Positions 44,013 to 51,506 of a DNA stretch of 53,933 bases are shown here, piece after piece. A model generated the notes under the pieces. That model was not told where the DNA came from, did no database searches, and saw only the letters and a program-made list of their open reading frames with translations. The position numbers and the translations under genes were made by a program. This stretch comes from an uncultured Erysipelotrichaceae bacterium (GTDB taxonomy: Bacteria; Bacillota_I; Bacilli_A; Erysipelotrichales; Coprobacillaceae), in contig UPXV01000016.1 of NCBI GenBank assembly GCA_900538465.1, positions 1 to 53,933 of the forward strand, given 5' to 3'. Every line of letters starts with the position of its first letter. The first letter of the stretch is position 1.

Positions 44013-45461
44013 CTATAAATTTTTCCCTTTTGTTTCCATAAACTCTTTCATCCAATAAAAAGATGCTTTTCTCACACGTTTTAAAGTTCCATGTCCTTTA
44101 TCATCCATATCAACATAGACCCATCCATAACGTTTCTTCATTTCTCCAGTACTTAATGATACCAAATCAATACCACCCCACATTGTATAACCAATAACTG
44201 GGACACCATCTATTTCAACTGCTTTTTTTATTTCATTAAAATGATTCTTTAAGTATTCAATACGATATGTGTCATTAACAAACATATTTTCATCTGGTTC
44301 ATCAATATCCCCCAAACCATTTTCAACAATAAATAATGGTTTTTGATAACGATCATAAATTTCATTTAATAAGAAACGAATACTTGCAGGATCAATAGGC
44401 CAACCCCAAGGTGTTGAATCTAAATATGGGTTTTCATCCATACTTAACCCTGTTACTCCTATTTCACTATTAGCATTGACTGTTGTTGAACGATAACAAC
44501 TAAATGATACAAAATCTAAAGTATATTGTTTTAAGATTTCATCATCCCCAATTTGTTTTTTAATGGAAATATGTTGATCTTTAAAATAAGAATCCATATA
44601 ACGAGGATAATATCCTCTTACCATAACATCACTATAGAATAAAACTCTTCGACGTGCTTTTAATTGAGCAAAAACATCTTCTGGCTTACATGTCAATGGA
44701 TAACTTGGTGACATTGCAAACATTGCACCTACCATACAATCACTCATATATTCTTTTGCCATTTTAATTGCCAGTGAACTAGCAATAAACATATGGTGAT
44801 CACATTGATACATTGTTTGAAAATCAGTACTATTAACCCCTAAATGCGAATAACCTTGTAAGACATTAATTTCATTAAATGTTAACCAATATTTGACTTT
44901 CCCTTTCAATCTCTCAAACAATGCTTTACATAACTTTAAATAACAATCAATGGTATGACGATTTTCCCATCCATTATAATGATCAGCTAAATATGCTGGT
45001 AACTCATCATGACAAATTGTGATTAATGGTTCTATCCCATACTTTAAACATTCATCAACGACATCTTCATAAAATTTTAATCCTTCTTCATTTGGTGTTT
45101 CCTCTTCCCCAGTTGGAAAGATTCTTGACCAACAGATTGAAAAACGATTCACTGTTAATCCCATTTCTGCAAGAAGCGCAATATCTTCTTTATAATGATG
45201 ATAAAAATCTGTTGCTTGATGACTTGGATAATAAGCATGTGGATCAATATATCCAACGGCTCCTTCTGGTAAACTTGAACGCATTGGTGCTGATCCCGTT
45301 GTTCCATCTGGAAGTTGATAAGTCATCATTCTTGGTGTTGTATGTGATCCATCTGTCACAAAATCATGTGTAATAAGACCTCTTCCACCTTCCTGAAAGC
45401 CTCCTTCATATTGGAAATCTGATGAAGCACTTCCCCATAATAAATCTTCTGGAAATTTCAT
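44013..45461 (-). CDS. GH1 6-phospho-beta-glucosidase
   Basis: This 482-residue enzyme has the acid/base Glu 197 in WLTFNEIN and the nucleophile Glu 380 in FIVENGLGD. The loop SLSTGEMKKRYGWVYVD holds the Ser/Lys/Tyr set that binds the 6-phosphate. It works in the cytosol on phosphorylated disaccharides delivered by the neighbouring EIIC. A 6-phospho-galactosidase role is less likely. AGGGAGGAAGAG precedes the ATG. Under the RpiR-type regulator encoded upstream. Confidence 0.9.
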   Translation of the reverse strand: MKFPEDLLWGSASSDFQYEGGFQEGGRGLITHDFVTDGSHTTPRMMTYQLPDGTTGSAPMRSSLPEGAVGYIDPHAYYPSHQATDFYHHYKEDIALLAEMGLTVNRFSICWSRIFPTGEEETPNEEGLKFYEDVVDECLKYGIEPLITICHDELPAYLADHYNGWENRHTIDCYLKLCKALFERLKGKVKYWLTFNEINVLQGYSHLGVNSTDFQTMYQCDHHMFIASSLAIKMAKEYMSDCMVGAMFAMSPSYPLTCKPEDVFAQLKARRRVLFYSDVMVRGYYPRYMDSYFKDQHISIKKQIGDDEILKQYTLDFVSFSCYRSTTVNANSEIGVTGLSMDENPYLDSTPWGWPIDPASIRFLLNEIYDRYQKPLFIVENGLGDIDEPDENMFVNDTYRIEYLKNHFNEIKKAVEIDGVPVIGYTMWGGIDLVSLSTGEMKKRYGWVYVDMDDKGHGTLKRVRKASFYWMKEFMETKGKNL

Positions 45462-45501
45462 TTCTCTTCCTCCCTTTCGTTAAATCTATTATATAAATAT
45501 A

Positions 45502-45537
45502 AAAACCGTTTTTGCAGATATTGCGAAAAACGGTTTT
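45502..45537 (-). terminator. 12-bp perfect hairpin: terminator, possibly also an operator
   Basis: AAAACCGTTTTT (45502-45513) and AAAAACGGTTTT (45526-45537) form a perfect stem followed on the minus strand by TTTTTATATTT. It lies between the rpiR-type gene and GH1. A TATAAT lies just after it, so the same palindrome could also be the regulator-binding site. Confidence 0.65.
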
Positions 45538-45565
45538 CTTATCAAATATTGAATTTTGTTTCAGT

Positions 45566-46333
45566 TTATGAAACACCATATAATGTTTTATATCTTACAA
45601 TAATTAAATGAGCTAATAAGTTCATTAATAATTGAGAAGTATAATCAACTTTTTGATTTAAGACAATTAAATCTTTAATATAAGAGACTGGTTCAATTGG
45701 TTGACAAGTAATTTGATAAATACAAGGAATGTGTTCTCTTTCCATAACACGATCACGTGGTAAGACACGTTCAAAAAAAGCACCAGATCCTGAAAAGACA
45801 ATAATTAATGTTTCTTCACCACTACTCATTAAAATTTCTTTTTGTTCATTGACATTATCTGTGCAATAGACAGCTTTATGTAAAACACTTAAATCTTGTT
45901 GTAAATAGCTTGCAGGATTAATGGTATGAGAAATTCCCATTAAGATAATCTTTTGATATTTATGAATATCATGAACCAATTGGTCAACCAATTGATAATT
46001 AAGATGTTCTTCCATTTCTTTAATCTTCAAAGAGACATAGTCCATATAATCAATCATTTCATTCTCTGTATGTCTATCAAAATAAAATTTCTTTTTATAG
46101 CTATATCCTTTTTGTTTTGCCAAGAACTTGAGTTCTGAAAAATCTTCAACACCTATTGCCTTGCAAAAGCGACTAATAGAAGATTTAGAGACATGACATG
46201 CTTGTGATAAAAGTTGTGTTGATAGTTTTTCAATATTAGCATGATTAAGAAGATACTCTGCAATACGATAATTGGTACTCCCATATTTTTCTTGTCTCAA
46301 CATTGCCCTCAAATACATTCCTAATGCATTCAT
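45566..46333 (-). CDS. RpiR-family regulator (HTH plus SIS)
   Basis: This 255-residue regulator has the HTH_6 domain (about 15-75, with LLSQACHVSKSSISRFCKAIG) and a C-terminal SIS sugar-phosphate domain (ILMGISHTINPASYL, then LIIVFSGSGAFFE). It senses a sugar phosphate and controls the GH1/EIIC unit directly downstream, on which it lies in the same direction. The start used is at 46333 behind GGAGT; the ATG at 46318 is also possible. Confidence 0.88.
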   Translation of the reverse strand: MNALGMYLRAMLRQEKYGSTNYRIAEYLLNHANIEKLSTQLLSQACHVSKSSISRFCKAIGVEDFSELKFLAKQKGYSYKKKFYFDRHTENEMIDYMDYVSLKIKEMEEHLNYQLVDQLVHDIHKYQKIILMGISHTINPASYLQQDLSVLHKAVYCTDNVNEQKEILMSSGEETLIIVFSGSGAFFERVLPRDRVMEREHIPCIYQITCQPIEPVSYIKDLIVLNQKVDYTSQLLMNLLAHLIIVRYKTLYGVS

Positions 46334-46555
46334 TTTTACTCCACTCCTTTTTCTTTTATAAGTATAGCATATGTTTTTATATTTCTTTACTACAAATCGT
46401 ATTTTCTTCCATTCTCAAGAATTTTTCATTGTTTTTTCAAATTTGTCTTATTTTATTTTCAAACTTGGTCATATGAATAATGTTTAATCAGTTATTATTT
46501 AAACAGACTTGAGACAAATTGAGTAGTAAGTTGAGACGCACACCACTACATTCCA

Positions 46556-46602
46556 TGTTATAATCTGCTTATCACCCAGCGCTAGTAATGCGAAGGAGGT
46601 GA
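46556..46602 (+). promoter_or_regulatory. Promoter and ribosome-site-blocking stem of the Fst-like toxin
   Basis: An extended -10 (TGTTATAAT, 46556-46564) precedes the RNA. TCACC (46572-46576) pairs with GGTGA (46598-46602), which covers part of the ribosome site GGAGGT, with CGC/GCG inside. Fst-type toxin mRNAs are known to carry such a stem. Confidence 0.6.
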
Positions 46603-46608
46603 ATTTGC

Positions 46609-46722
46609 ATGAATGAAATTGTTTTTAATTTCATTGCTGCTGTTATGACAGGTGTTATTATTGAACTCATCAGTTATTTCATCTGTAAATGGTTAGACAG
46701 ATGCATGAAGCATGGTGATTAA
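46609..46722 (+). CDS. Fst/Ldr-like type I toxin peptide
   Basis: This 37-residue peptide has one membrane helix (MNEIVFNFIAAVMTGVIIEL, then ISYFICKWLDRCMKHGD). The central Gly, the aromatic WL and the charged tail follow the Fst-family pattern (pAD1 Fst). AAGGAGGTG precedes the ATG. A terminator follows, and an antisense RNA can be drawn from the opposite side sharing that terminator and a 17-base direct repeat. Such peptides damage the membrane unless the antisense RNA blocks translation. Identification is by layout and pattern, not by a database match. Confidence 0.65.
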   Translation: MNEIVFNFIAAVMTGVIIELISYFICKWLDRCMKHGD

Positions 46723-46802
46723 AGCCAAAGAAAAAACTAGGACTGGCGGGTCCTAGTTTTCCTTTAGGTGTGAATTTACACGCTAAAATTGTTTTTAATT
46801 TC
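46616..46802. repeat. 17-bp direct repeat in the toxin locus (DR, 46616-46632 and 46786-46802)
   Basis: AAATTGTTTTTAATTTC occurs in the toxin start region and again downstream of the terminator, preceded in both by GTGAATTT 8-10 bases earlier. In the pAD1 par locus repeats of this kind let the two RNAs pair. Confidence 0.7.
46733..46760. terminator. Shared bidirectional terminator of the toxin locus
   Basis: AAAACTAGGAC and GTCCTAGTTTT make an 11-bp stem around TGGCGG. Confidence 0.8.
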
Positions 46803-46803
46803 C
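46733..46803 (-). ncRNA. Predicted antisense RNA (antitoxin) of the Fst-like locus
   Basis: On the minus strand TTGTAT (46833-46838), 17 bases and TAATAT (46810-46815) form a promoter. The RNA would start near 46803, carry the second direct-repeat copy at its 5' end and stop in the shared terminator, giving about 70 bases. Confidence 0.5.
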
Positions 46804-46863
46804 ATAAATATATTAACATAATATTTATGTTGATACAAGTATAACCAAAAATAAAATTTCTAA

Positions 46864-46887
46864 ACAAAAAAAGACAGTGAAACTGCC
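46864..46887 (-). terminator. Terminator of the first csp gene
   Basis: GGCAGT and ACTGTC pair around TTC, then a run of T on the minus strand. Confidence 0.7.
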
Positions 46888-46891
46888 TTCA

Positions 46892-47092
46892 TTATAATAC
46901 TGTTACGTTAGATGCTTGATCTCCTCTATCACCTTGAGTGATATCGAAACTTACATTTTGTCCTTCTTCTAAAGTCTTATATCCATGACCAGCGATTGAT
47001 GAATAATGAACAAAAACGTCCTTACCACCATCAGCAGTGATGAAACCAAAACCTTTATCAGAATTAAACCATTTTACTTTACCTGTATTCAT
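46892..47092 (-). CDS. Cold-shock protein, copy 1
   Basis: This 66-residue CspA-type protein has the RNA-binding motifs KGFGFI and DVFVHY. It shares 57 of 66 residues with copy 2. It acts as an RNA chaperone in the cytoplasm. The long leader with an AGGAGG inside a hairpin-forming stretch (CCTTTTGT/ACAAAAAAAGG) suggests control of translation by temperature. Confidence 0.95.
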   Translation of the reverse strand: MNTGKVKWFNSDKGFGFITADGGKDVFVHYSSIAGHGYKTLEEGQNVSFDITQGDRGDQASNVTVL

Positions 47093-47226
47093 TTGAATAC
47101 CTCCTTTTTTTGTGTTAACAAAAGGAAGCTTTGATATAAAAAATCCACAAATGGAGATTGTACATCAAGTGCTAAATACAATCCTTTTTTGTGAATTATA
47201 ATTTATAACCTTCTATTACTATCCCA
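47093..47226 (-). promoter_or_regulatory. Structured leader of csp copy 1
   Basis: TTGACT (47249-47254) and TAAGGT (47226-47231) are 17 bases apart. The leader can fold as an outer TTCACAAA/TTTGTGGA stem, an inner GATTGTA/TACAATC stem with the loop TTTAGCACTTGATG, then CCTTTTGT/ACAAAAAAGG over the ribosome site. The loop GCACTTGATGTACA and the last 50 bases are almost the same as in copy 2. Confidence 0.6.
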
Positions 47227-47373
47227 CCTTAACACGTATATCTATATAAGTCAACTTATATTTTAAAATAAATAAACAATTATTCTTAATTGACCTTCTT
47301 ACTTTAAACCCAGATAATTTCATAATGTCTCTTTTATAATCTTTTGAATATTTTTTTATCAAATAATCTTATC

Positions 47374-47406
47374 TATAACTTTATTGATATTCTCAATAAA
47401 GTTATA
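47374..47406. repeat. 14-bp perfect inverted repeat between the csp genes
   Basis: TATAACTTTATTGA and TCAATAAAGTTATA flank TATTC. No T-run follows on either side, so a simple terminator is unlikely. The stretch 47255-47466 holds nothing else that can be recognised. Confidence 0.5.
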
Positions 47407-47466
47407 AATGATTTGTAAGTTTTTATGCAATATATAATTAATATAGTTCAAAGTTTAATAAAGAAA

Positions 47467-47490
47467 AAAAACAAGATTTCTCTTGTTTTT
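47467..47490 (-). terminator. Terminator of the second csp gene
   Basis: AAAAACAAGA and TCTTGTTTTT around TTTC, with T-run on the minus strand. Confidence 0.75.
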
Positions 47491-47496
47491 CATTGA

Positions 47497-47697
47497 TTAT
47501 AATACTGTTACGTTAGATGCTTGAGGACCTCTGTCACCTTCAACGATGTCGAAGCTTACGTTTTGTCCTTCTTCTAATGTTTTGTATCCACTTCCACTGA
47601 TTGCTGAGAAATGTACAAATACATCTTTCCCACCATCAACTGTGATGAAACCAAAACCTTTTTCAGAATTAAACCATTTTACTTTACCTGTATTCAT
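47497..47697 (-). CDS. Cold-shock protein, copy 2
   Basis: This 66-residue paralogue has KGFGFI and DVFVHF. It differs from copy 1 at nine positions, mostly in the loop around residues 30-36 and near 52-58. The gene, its leader and its promoter are duplicated as one block, but with its own terminator. The AGGAGG is nine bases before the ATG. Confidence 0.95.
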   Translation of the reverse strand: MNTGKVKWFNSEKGFGFITVDGGKDVFVHFSAISGSGYKTLEEGQNVSFDIVEGDRGPQASNVTVL

Positions 47698-47836
47698 TTG
47701 AATACCTCCTTTTTTTATGTTAACAAAAGGAAGCTTTGATATAAAAAATCCACATAAGGAATCTGTACATCAAGTGCTCAATAACAATTCCCCATGTGAA
47801 TCATAATTTGTTGCCTTTTATTACGTGCTCATCATA
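47698..47836 (-). promoter_or_regulatory. Structured leader of csp copy 2
   Basis: TTGACT (47854-47859), 17 bases, TATGAT (47831-47836). The fold corresponds to that of copy 1: CACAT/ATGTG replaces CACAAA/TTTGTG and GGGGAAT/ATTCC replaces the inner stem, while the GCACTTGATGTACA loop is kept. Paired changes in the stems with a fixed loop suggest a real RNA structure. Confidence 0.6.
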
Positions 47837-47872
47837 ACACGTGCCATTTTATAAGTCAAACGTTATTTGCAT

Positions 47873-49513
47873 TTATTTTTTGTATAAAACAATTGTTTCA
47901 TATGGTCTCAGTTGTAGGTGAGTTGTTAAATTATGTTGAGTATAATTTGATATCAAAACTTCATATTCATTTATATGTTCAATATCAACAGTTATACCTT
48001 GATCATAGAAATTATTAAGAACAATTAATTCTTCTTTTTGATAATGACGTTTATAGGCAAAGAGACGAGGATGATCTTCTAAGAAAGGTTCATAATCTCC
48101 TTCACTAATAATTTTATATTGTTTTCTTAATTGAATTAATTTTTGATAATATCTAAAAATAGATTCACTATCTTTTAAATCATTCTCAACATTAATCTCA
48201 TGATAATTTTCATTGACTTGTAACCATGGTGTTACATCTGAAAATCCACCATTAATTGAACTATTCCATTGCATAGGAGTTCTCGCATTATCTCTTGATT
48301 TTTCTTGTAATATTTTATAAATTTCTTTTTCTTCTAGACCTTTTTCTTTAAGAATATGATAAGCATTAATACTTTCTACATCACGATATTGGTGAATATC
48401 TGTGAAATAATGATTGGTCATTCCAATTTCTTCACCTTGATAAATATAAGGTGTTCCTCGCATCATATGGATTGTTGTTGCGAGCATTTTTGCAGATTCT
48501 TTACGATATTCTTTATCATTTCCAAAACGAGAAACTGATCTTGGCTGATCATGACAATTCCAAAACAAGGCATTCCATCCATTGCCTTCTTGCATCTTGA
48601 CTTGCCAAGTATCAAGTAATTCTTTAAGTTCTTGGAAATCAAAAGGCATAGATGTCCATTTTTCTTTGTTGAGATAATCAACTTTTAAATGATGAAAACT
48701 AAAAACCATATTCAATTCTTGGTTTGCTGGATTTGTATAACCAATACAGTTTTCAACACTCGTTGCTGACATTTCTCCAACTGTAATACAATCCTCCACT
48801 TTTCCAAAAGAATTGACATTCAATTCATGAAGATAGTCATGTACTTTTGGTTGATCACAATAGAATTGTTTTCCTAATTCATCAGGGCTATCTTCAAAAC
48901 TACGTTTATCAATATTATTAATCACATCAAAACGGAAACCTCTAATTCCTTTTTGAATCCAAAAATTAACAATCTTAATCAATTCATTTCTGACGTCTTC
49001 ATTTTTCCAGTTCAAATCAGCTTGTTTTTCATCATACAAATGAAGATAATATTCATCAAATTCAGGAACATACTTCCAAGCTTTTCCACCAAATTTAGAA
49101 TCCCAATTGGTTGGTAAACGACCATTTTTCCCTTTTTTAAAGAAATAATAGTTTTTATATTTTTCATTGCCTTTTAAAGCTTCTTGGAACCATTGATGTA
49201 ATGTTGATGTATGATTAAATACCATATCAAACATTATATAAATATTTCTTTTCTTAGCTTCTGCAATTAAACGATCTAAATCTTCCATGGTTCCAAAGAT
49301 AGGATCAATTTGATAATAATCCTTAATATCATATCCACTATCTCTTTGTGGTGAAGCAAAGATTGGACACATCCAAATCATATCAACACCTAATTCTTTT
49401 AAATAATCTAACTTTTCAATAATTCCATTTAAATCTCCAATTCCATCATGATTTGTATCACAAAATGATTTTGGATAAACTTGATAAATAACTTTATTCT
49501 TAAAATCAAACAT
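47873..49513 (-). CDS. treC: Trehalose-6-phosphate hydrolase (GH13)
   Basis: This 546-residue enzyme has GH13 catalytic residues Asp 196 (FRFDVINN), Glu 247 (VGEMSA) and Asp 322 (NCHDQPR). The N-terminus KVIYQVYPKSFCDTNHDGIG is as in TreA/TreC. It splits trehalose 6-phosphate into glucose and glucose 6-phosphate in the cytosol. It lies 11 bases after the trehalose-type PTS gene. An oligo-1,6-glucosidase role is possible but the operon argues for trehalose. Confidence 0.9.
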   Translation of the reverse strand: MFDFKNKVIYQVYPKSFCDTNHDGIGDLNGIIEKLDYLKELGVDMIWMCPIFASPQRDSGYDIKDYYQIDPIFGTMEDLDRLIAEAKKRNIYIMFDMVFNHTSTLHQWFQEALKGNEKYKNYYFFKKGKNGRLPTNWDSKFGGKAWKYVPEFDEYYLHLYDEKQADLNWKNEDVRNELIKIVNFWIQKGIRGFRFDVINNIDKRSFEDSPDELGKQFYCDQPKVHDYLHELNVNSFGKVEDCITVGEMSATSVENCIGYTNPANQELNMVFSFHHLKVDYLNKEKWTSMPFDFQELKELLDTWQVKMQEGNGWNALFWNCHDQPRSVSRFGNDKEYRKESAKMLATTIHMMRGTPYIYQGEEIGMTNHYFTDIHQYRDVESINAYHILKEKGLEEKEIYKILQEKSRDNARTPMQWNSSINGGFSDVTPWLQVNENYHEINVENDLKDSESIFRYYQKLIQLRKQYKIISEGDYEPFLEDHPRLFAYKRHYQKEELIVLNNFYDQGITVDIEHINEYEVLISNYTQHNLTTHLQLRPYETIVLYKK

Positions 49514-49524
49514 TGCTTTTTCTC

Positions 49525-51399
49525 CTAAATGATTTGTATAATTTCTTGATTTAATTTTACTTCTTCTTTTTGTTGAAGTTGAATATGTTGACCAGATGTC
49601 AAGATAACTGGTGAAACTAATGATTTTTGATGTTCACGTACATAATCTAAATCTATTTTTGCTATGACTTGTCCTTGTTTCACTTTTTGTCCAACTTCTA
49701 CCAAACATTCAAAACCTTCTCCATTTAATTCTACTGTATCCATCCCTAGATGAATCAAAACTTCAACACCATCACTTCTTTTTAAGCCATATGCATGTTT
49801 TGTTGGAAAAGTCATAATAACTTCTCCATCAAATGGAGCAACAACATCTCCACTTGTTAAATCTACTGCATAGCCATCTCCCATTAATCCTTGTGAAAAA
49901 ACTTGATCCTTGACATCTTTTAAAGACATTACTTTTCCTTGAAGAGGTGAAACAAAAGATAAGGCTTCTTCACCATTTTTATCTTCAGAAGATAATTTGT
50001 TTTTTCCTACAAGCAATGTTAAAACAAATGGTACAGCAATGGCTACAATCATCGCAATAAGGAAATTAAACATATATTGTGGTAAGATTGATAAAATTCC
50101 AGGAATTCCACCAACACCAATAGAAGCAGCCATTGTTCCCGTTGCAACAGAAATAATTGCTGCTATTGAAGAACCAATCATTCCACAGATAAATGGGAAC
50201 ATATATTTTAAATTGACACCAAATAAAGCTGGCTCAGTAACTCCTAAATAACAAGAAATACAGGCTGGAATTGAAACTTGTTTTGCATCTTCATTTTTCT
50301 TTTGTAAAACAATCATTGCTAAAACTGCTGAACCTTGAGCAATATTAGATAAAGCGATCATTGGCCATAAGATTGTTCCACCAAAAGAGCTTACCAATTG
50401 TGTATCAATTGCATTTGTCATATGATGCAAACCAGTAATAACTAGCGGAGCATATAAGAAACCAAAAACACCTGCAAACAACCAACTGAATGATGATGTT
50501 AAACCAGCCCAAACAATTGTAGAAATATAATCACCAATTACCCATCCAATTGGTCCTAAAATAATATGTGCTACTAACACAGCTAATAACAATGAACAAA
50601 ATGGAACAACAATCATACTAATTGCTGCTGGTGATATTTTTCTAAAGAACTTTTCAAAAGAAACCAATGCAAATCCAGCCAAAATAGCAGGAATAACTTG
50701 TGCTTGATATCCTATCATTTGAACTTGTGCAAAACCAAAATTCCAAACAGGAATATCAGCACTTGCTGTTGAAGCAACTGAATAAGCATTTAATAATTGT
50801 GGTGATACAAGTGTTATCCCTAAAACAATTCCAAGAATCTGACTTGTACCCATTTTCTTAGTAATTGACCAAACAATTCCAACTGGTAAGAAATGAAAAA
50901 CGGCCTCACCAATCAACCATAAAAAACTATCAACACCTGCCCAAAATTGTGAAACTTGAACCAATGTCTTTGTTCCATTATCAAAAAATTGAATAGCATC
51001 AATACAATTTCTAAATCCTAAAATCAACCCACCACAAATCAACGCTGGAATAATCGGAGCAAAAATCTCTCCTAAATCTCCCATAATCTTTTGCAAAAGT
51101 GTTTGTTGACTTTTTGCAGATTTTTTGACTTGATCTTTACTCACACCTTCAATTCCACTCACTTCAATAAAATCATTGTAGAATTCTTGAACTTCATTAC
51201 CAATAATCACTTGAAATTGTCCTGATTGTGTAAATGTTCCTTTAGCAGCAGGGATTTTTTCAATCGCTTTTACATTGGCCTTTTTAGGATCAACCAATAC
51301 AAAGCGCATTCTTGTTACACAATGAGATACTGCCTGGATGTTATCTTTGCCACCAACTTGTTTTAAAAGTTCAGTCGCATCTTCTTTAAATTTACTCAT
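49525..51399 (-). CDS. treP: Trehalose-type PTS EIIBCA
   Basis: This 624-residue fusion has IIB (1-85, phospho-Cys 27 in AVSHCVTRMRF), IIC (about 105-460, ten or so helices) and a C-terminal IIA of the glucose type (about 480-624, with VLIHLGMDTVELNGEGF holding the active His). The IIBC part has the trehalose-family motif GVTEPALFGVNLKY. It takes up trehalose as trehalose 6-phosphate. AAGGAAGAGAG lies before its ATG. It is under a promoter with two palindromic operators. Confidence 0.9.
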   Translation of the reverse strand: MSKFKEDATELLKQVGGKDNIQAVSHCVTRMRFVLVDPKKANVKAIEKIPAAKGTFTQSGQFQVIIGNEVQEFYNDFIEVSGIEGVSKDQVKKSAKSQQTLLQKIMGDLGEIFAPIIPALICGGLILGFRNCIDAIQFFDNGTKTLVQVSQFWAGVDSFLWLIGEAVFHFLPVGIVWSITKKMGTSQILGIVLGITLVSPQLLNAYSVASTASADIPVWNFGFAQVQMIGYQAQVIPAILAGFALVSFEKFFRKISPAAISMIVVPFCSLLLAVLVAHIILGPIGWVIGDYISTIVWAGLTSSFSWLFAGVFGFLYAPLVITGLHHMTNAIDTQLVSSFGGTILWPMIALSNIAQGSAVLAMIVLQKKNEDAKQVSIPACISCYLGVTEPALFGVNLKYMFPFICGMIGSSIAAIISVATGTMAASIGVGGIPGILSILPQYMFNFLIAMIVAIAVPFVLTLLVGKNKLSSEDKNGEEALSFVSPLQGKVMSLKDVKDQVFSQGLMGDGYAVDLTSGDVVAPFDGEVIMTFPTKHAYGLKRSDGVEVLIHLGMDTVELNGEGFECLVEVGQKVKQGQVIAKIDLDYVREHQKSLVSPVILTSGQHIQLQQKEEVKLNQEIIQII

Positions 51400-51417
51400 A
51401 ACTCTCTTCCTTTCTAA

Positions 51418-51471
51418 CTTGTACGTACATCTTTACAAACACATCTTATCATGTACGTACAAGTATGTCAA
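51418..51471 (-). promoter_or_regulatory. tre promoter with two palindromic operators
   Basis: TTGACA (51466-51471), 17 bases, TAAGAT (51443-51448). Copies of TTGTACGTACA, each around the palindrome TGTACGTACA, lie at 51418-51430 and 51451-51463 in opposite orientation, one between -35 and -10, one downstream. TreR-type GntR repressors bind TTGT-N4-ACAA, close to this. No treR gene lies in the window. Confidence 0.75.
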
Positions 51472-51506
51472 CATAAAAAGAAAAGAAGTTTTATATTTTC
51501 ACTTCT

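Noticed and set aside
45026..45373. 115-codon frame opposite the GH1 gene
   Set aside because: Shadow of a well-supported enzyme gene with catalytic motifs in the other strand.
45559..45570. Another copy of the cargo junction motif at the end of the RpiR-type gene
   Set aside because: It is in the opposite orientation relative to the gene and forms part of a GTTTCA/TGAAAC palindrome; most likely chance.
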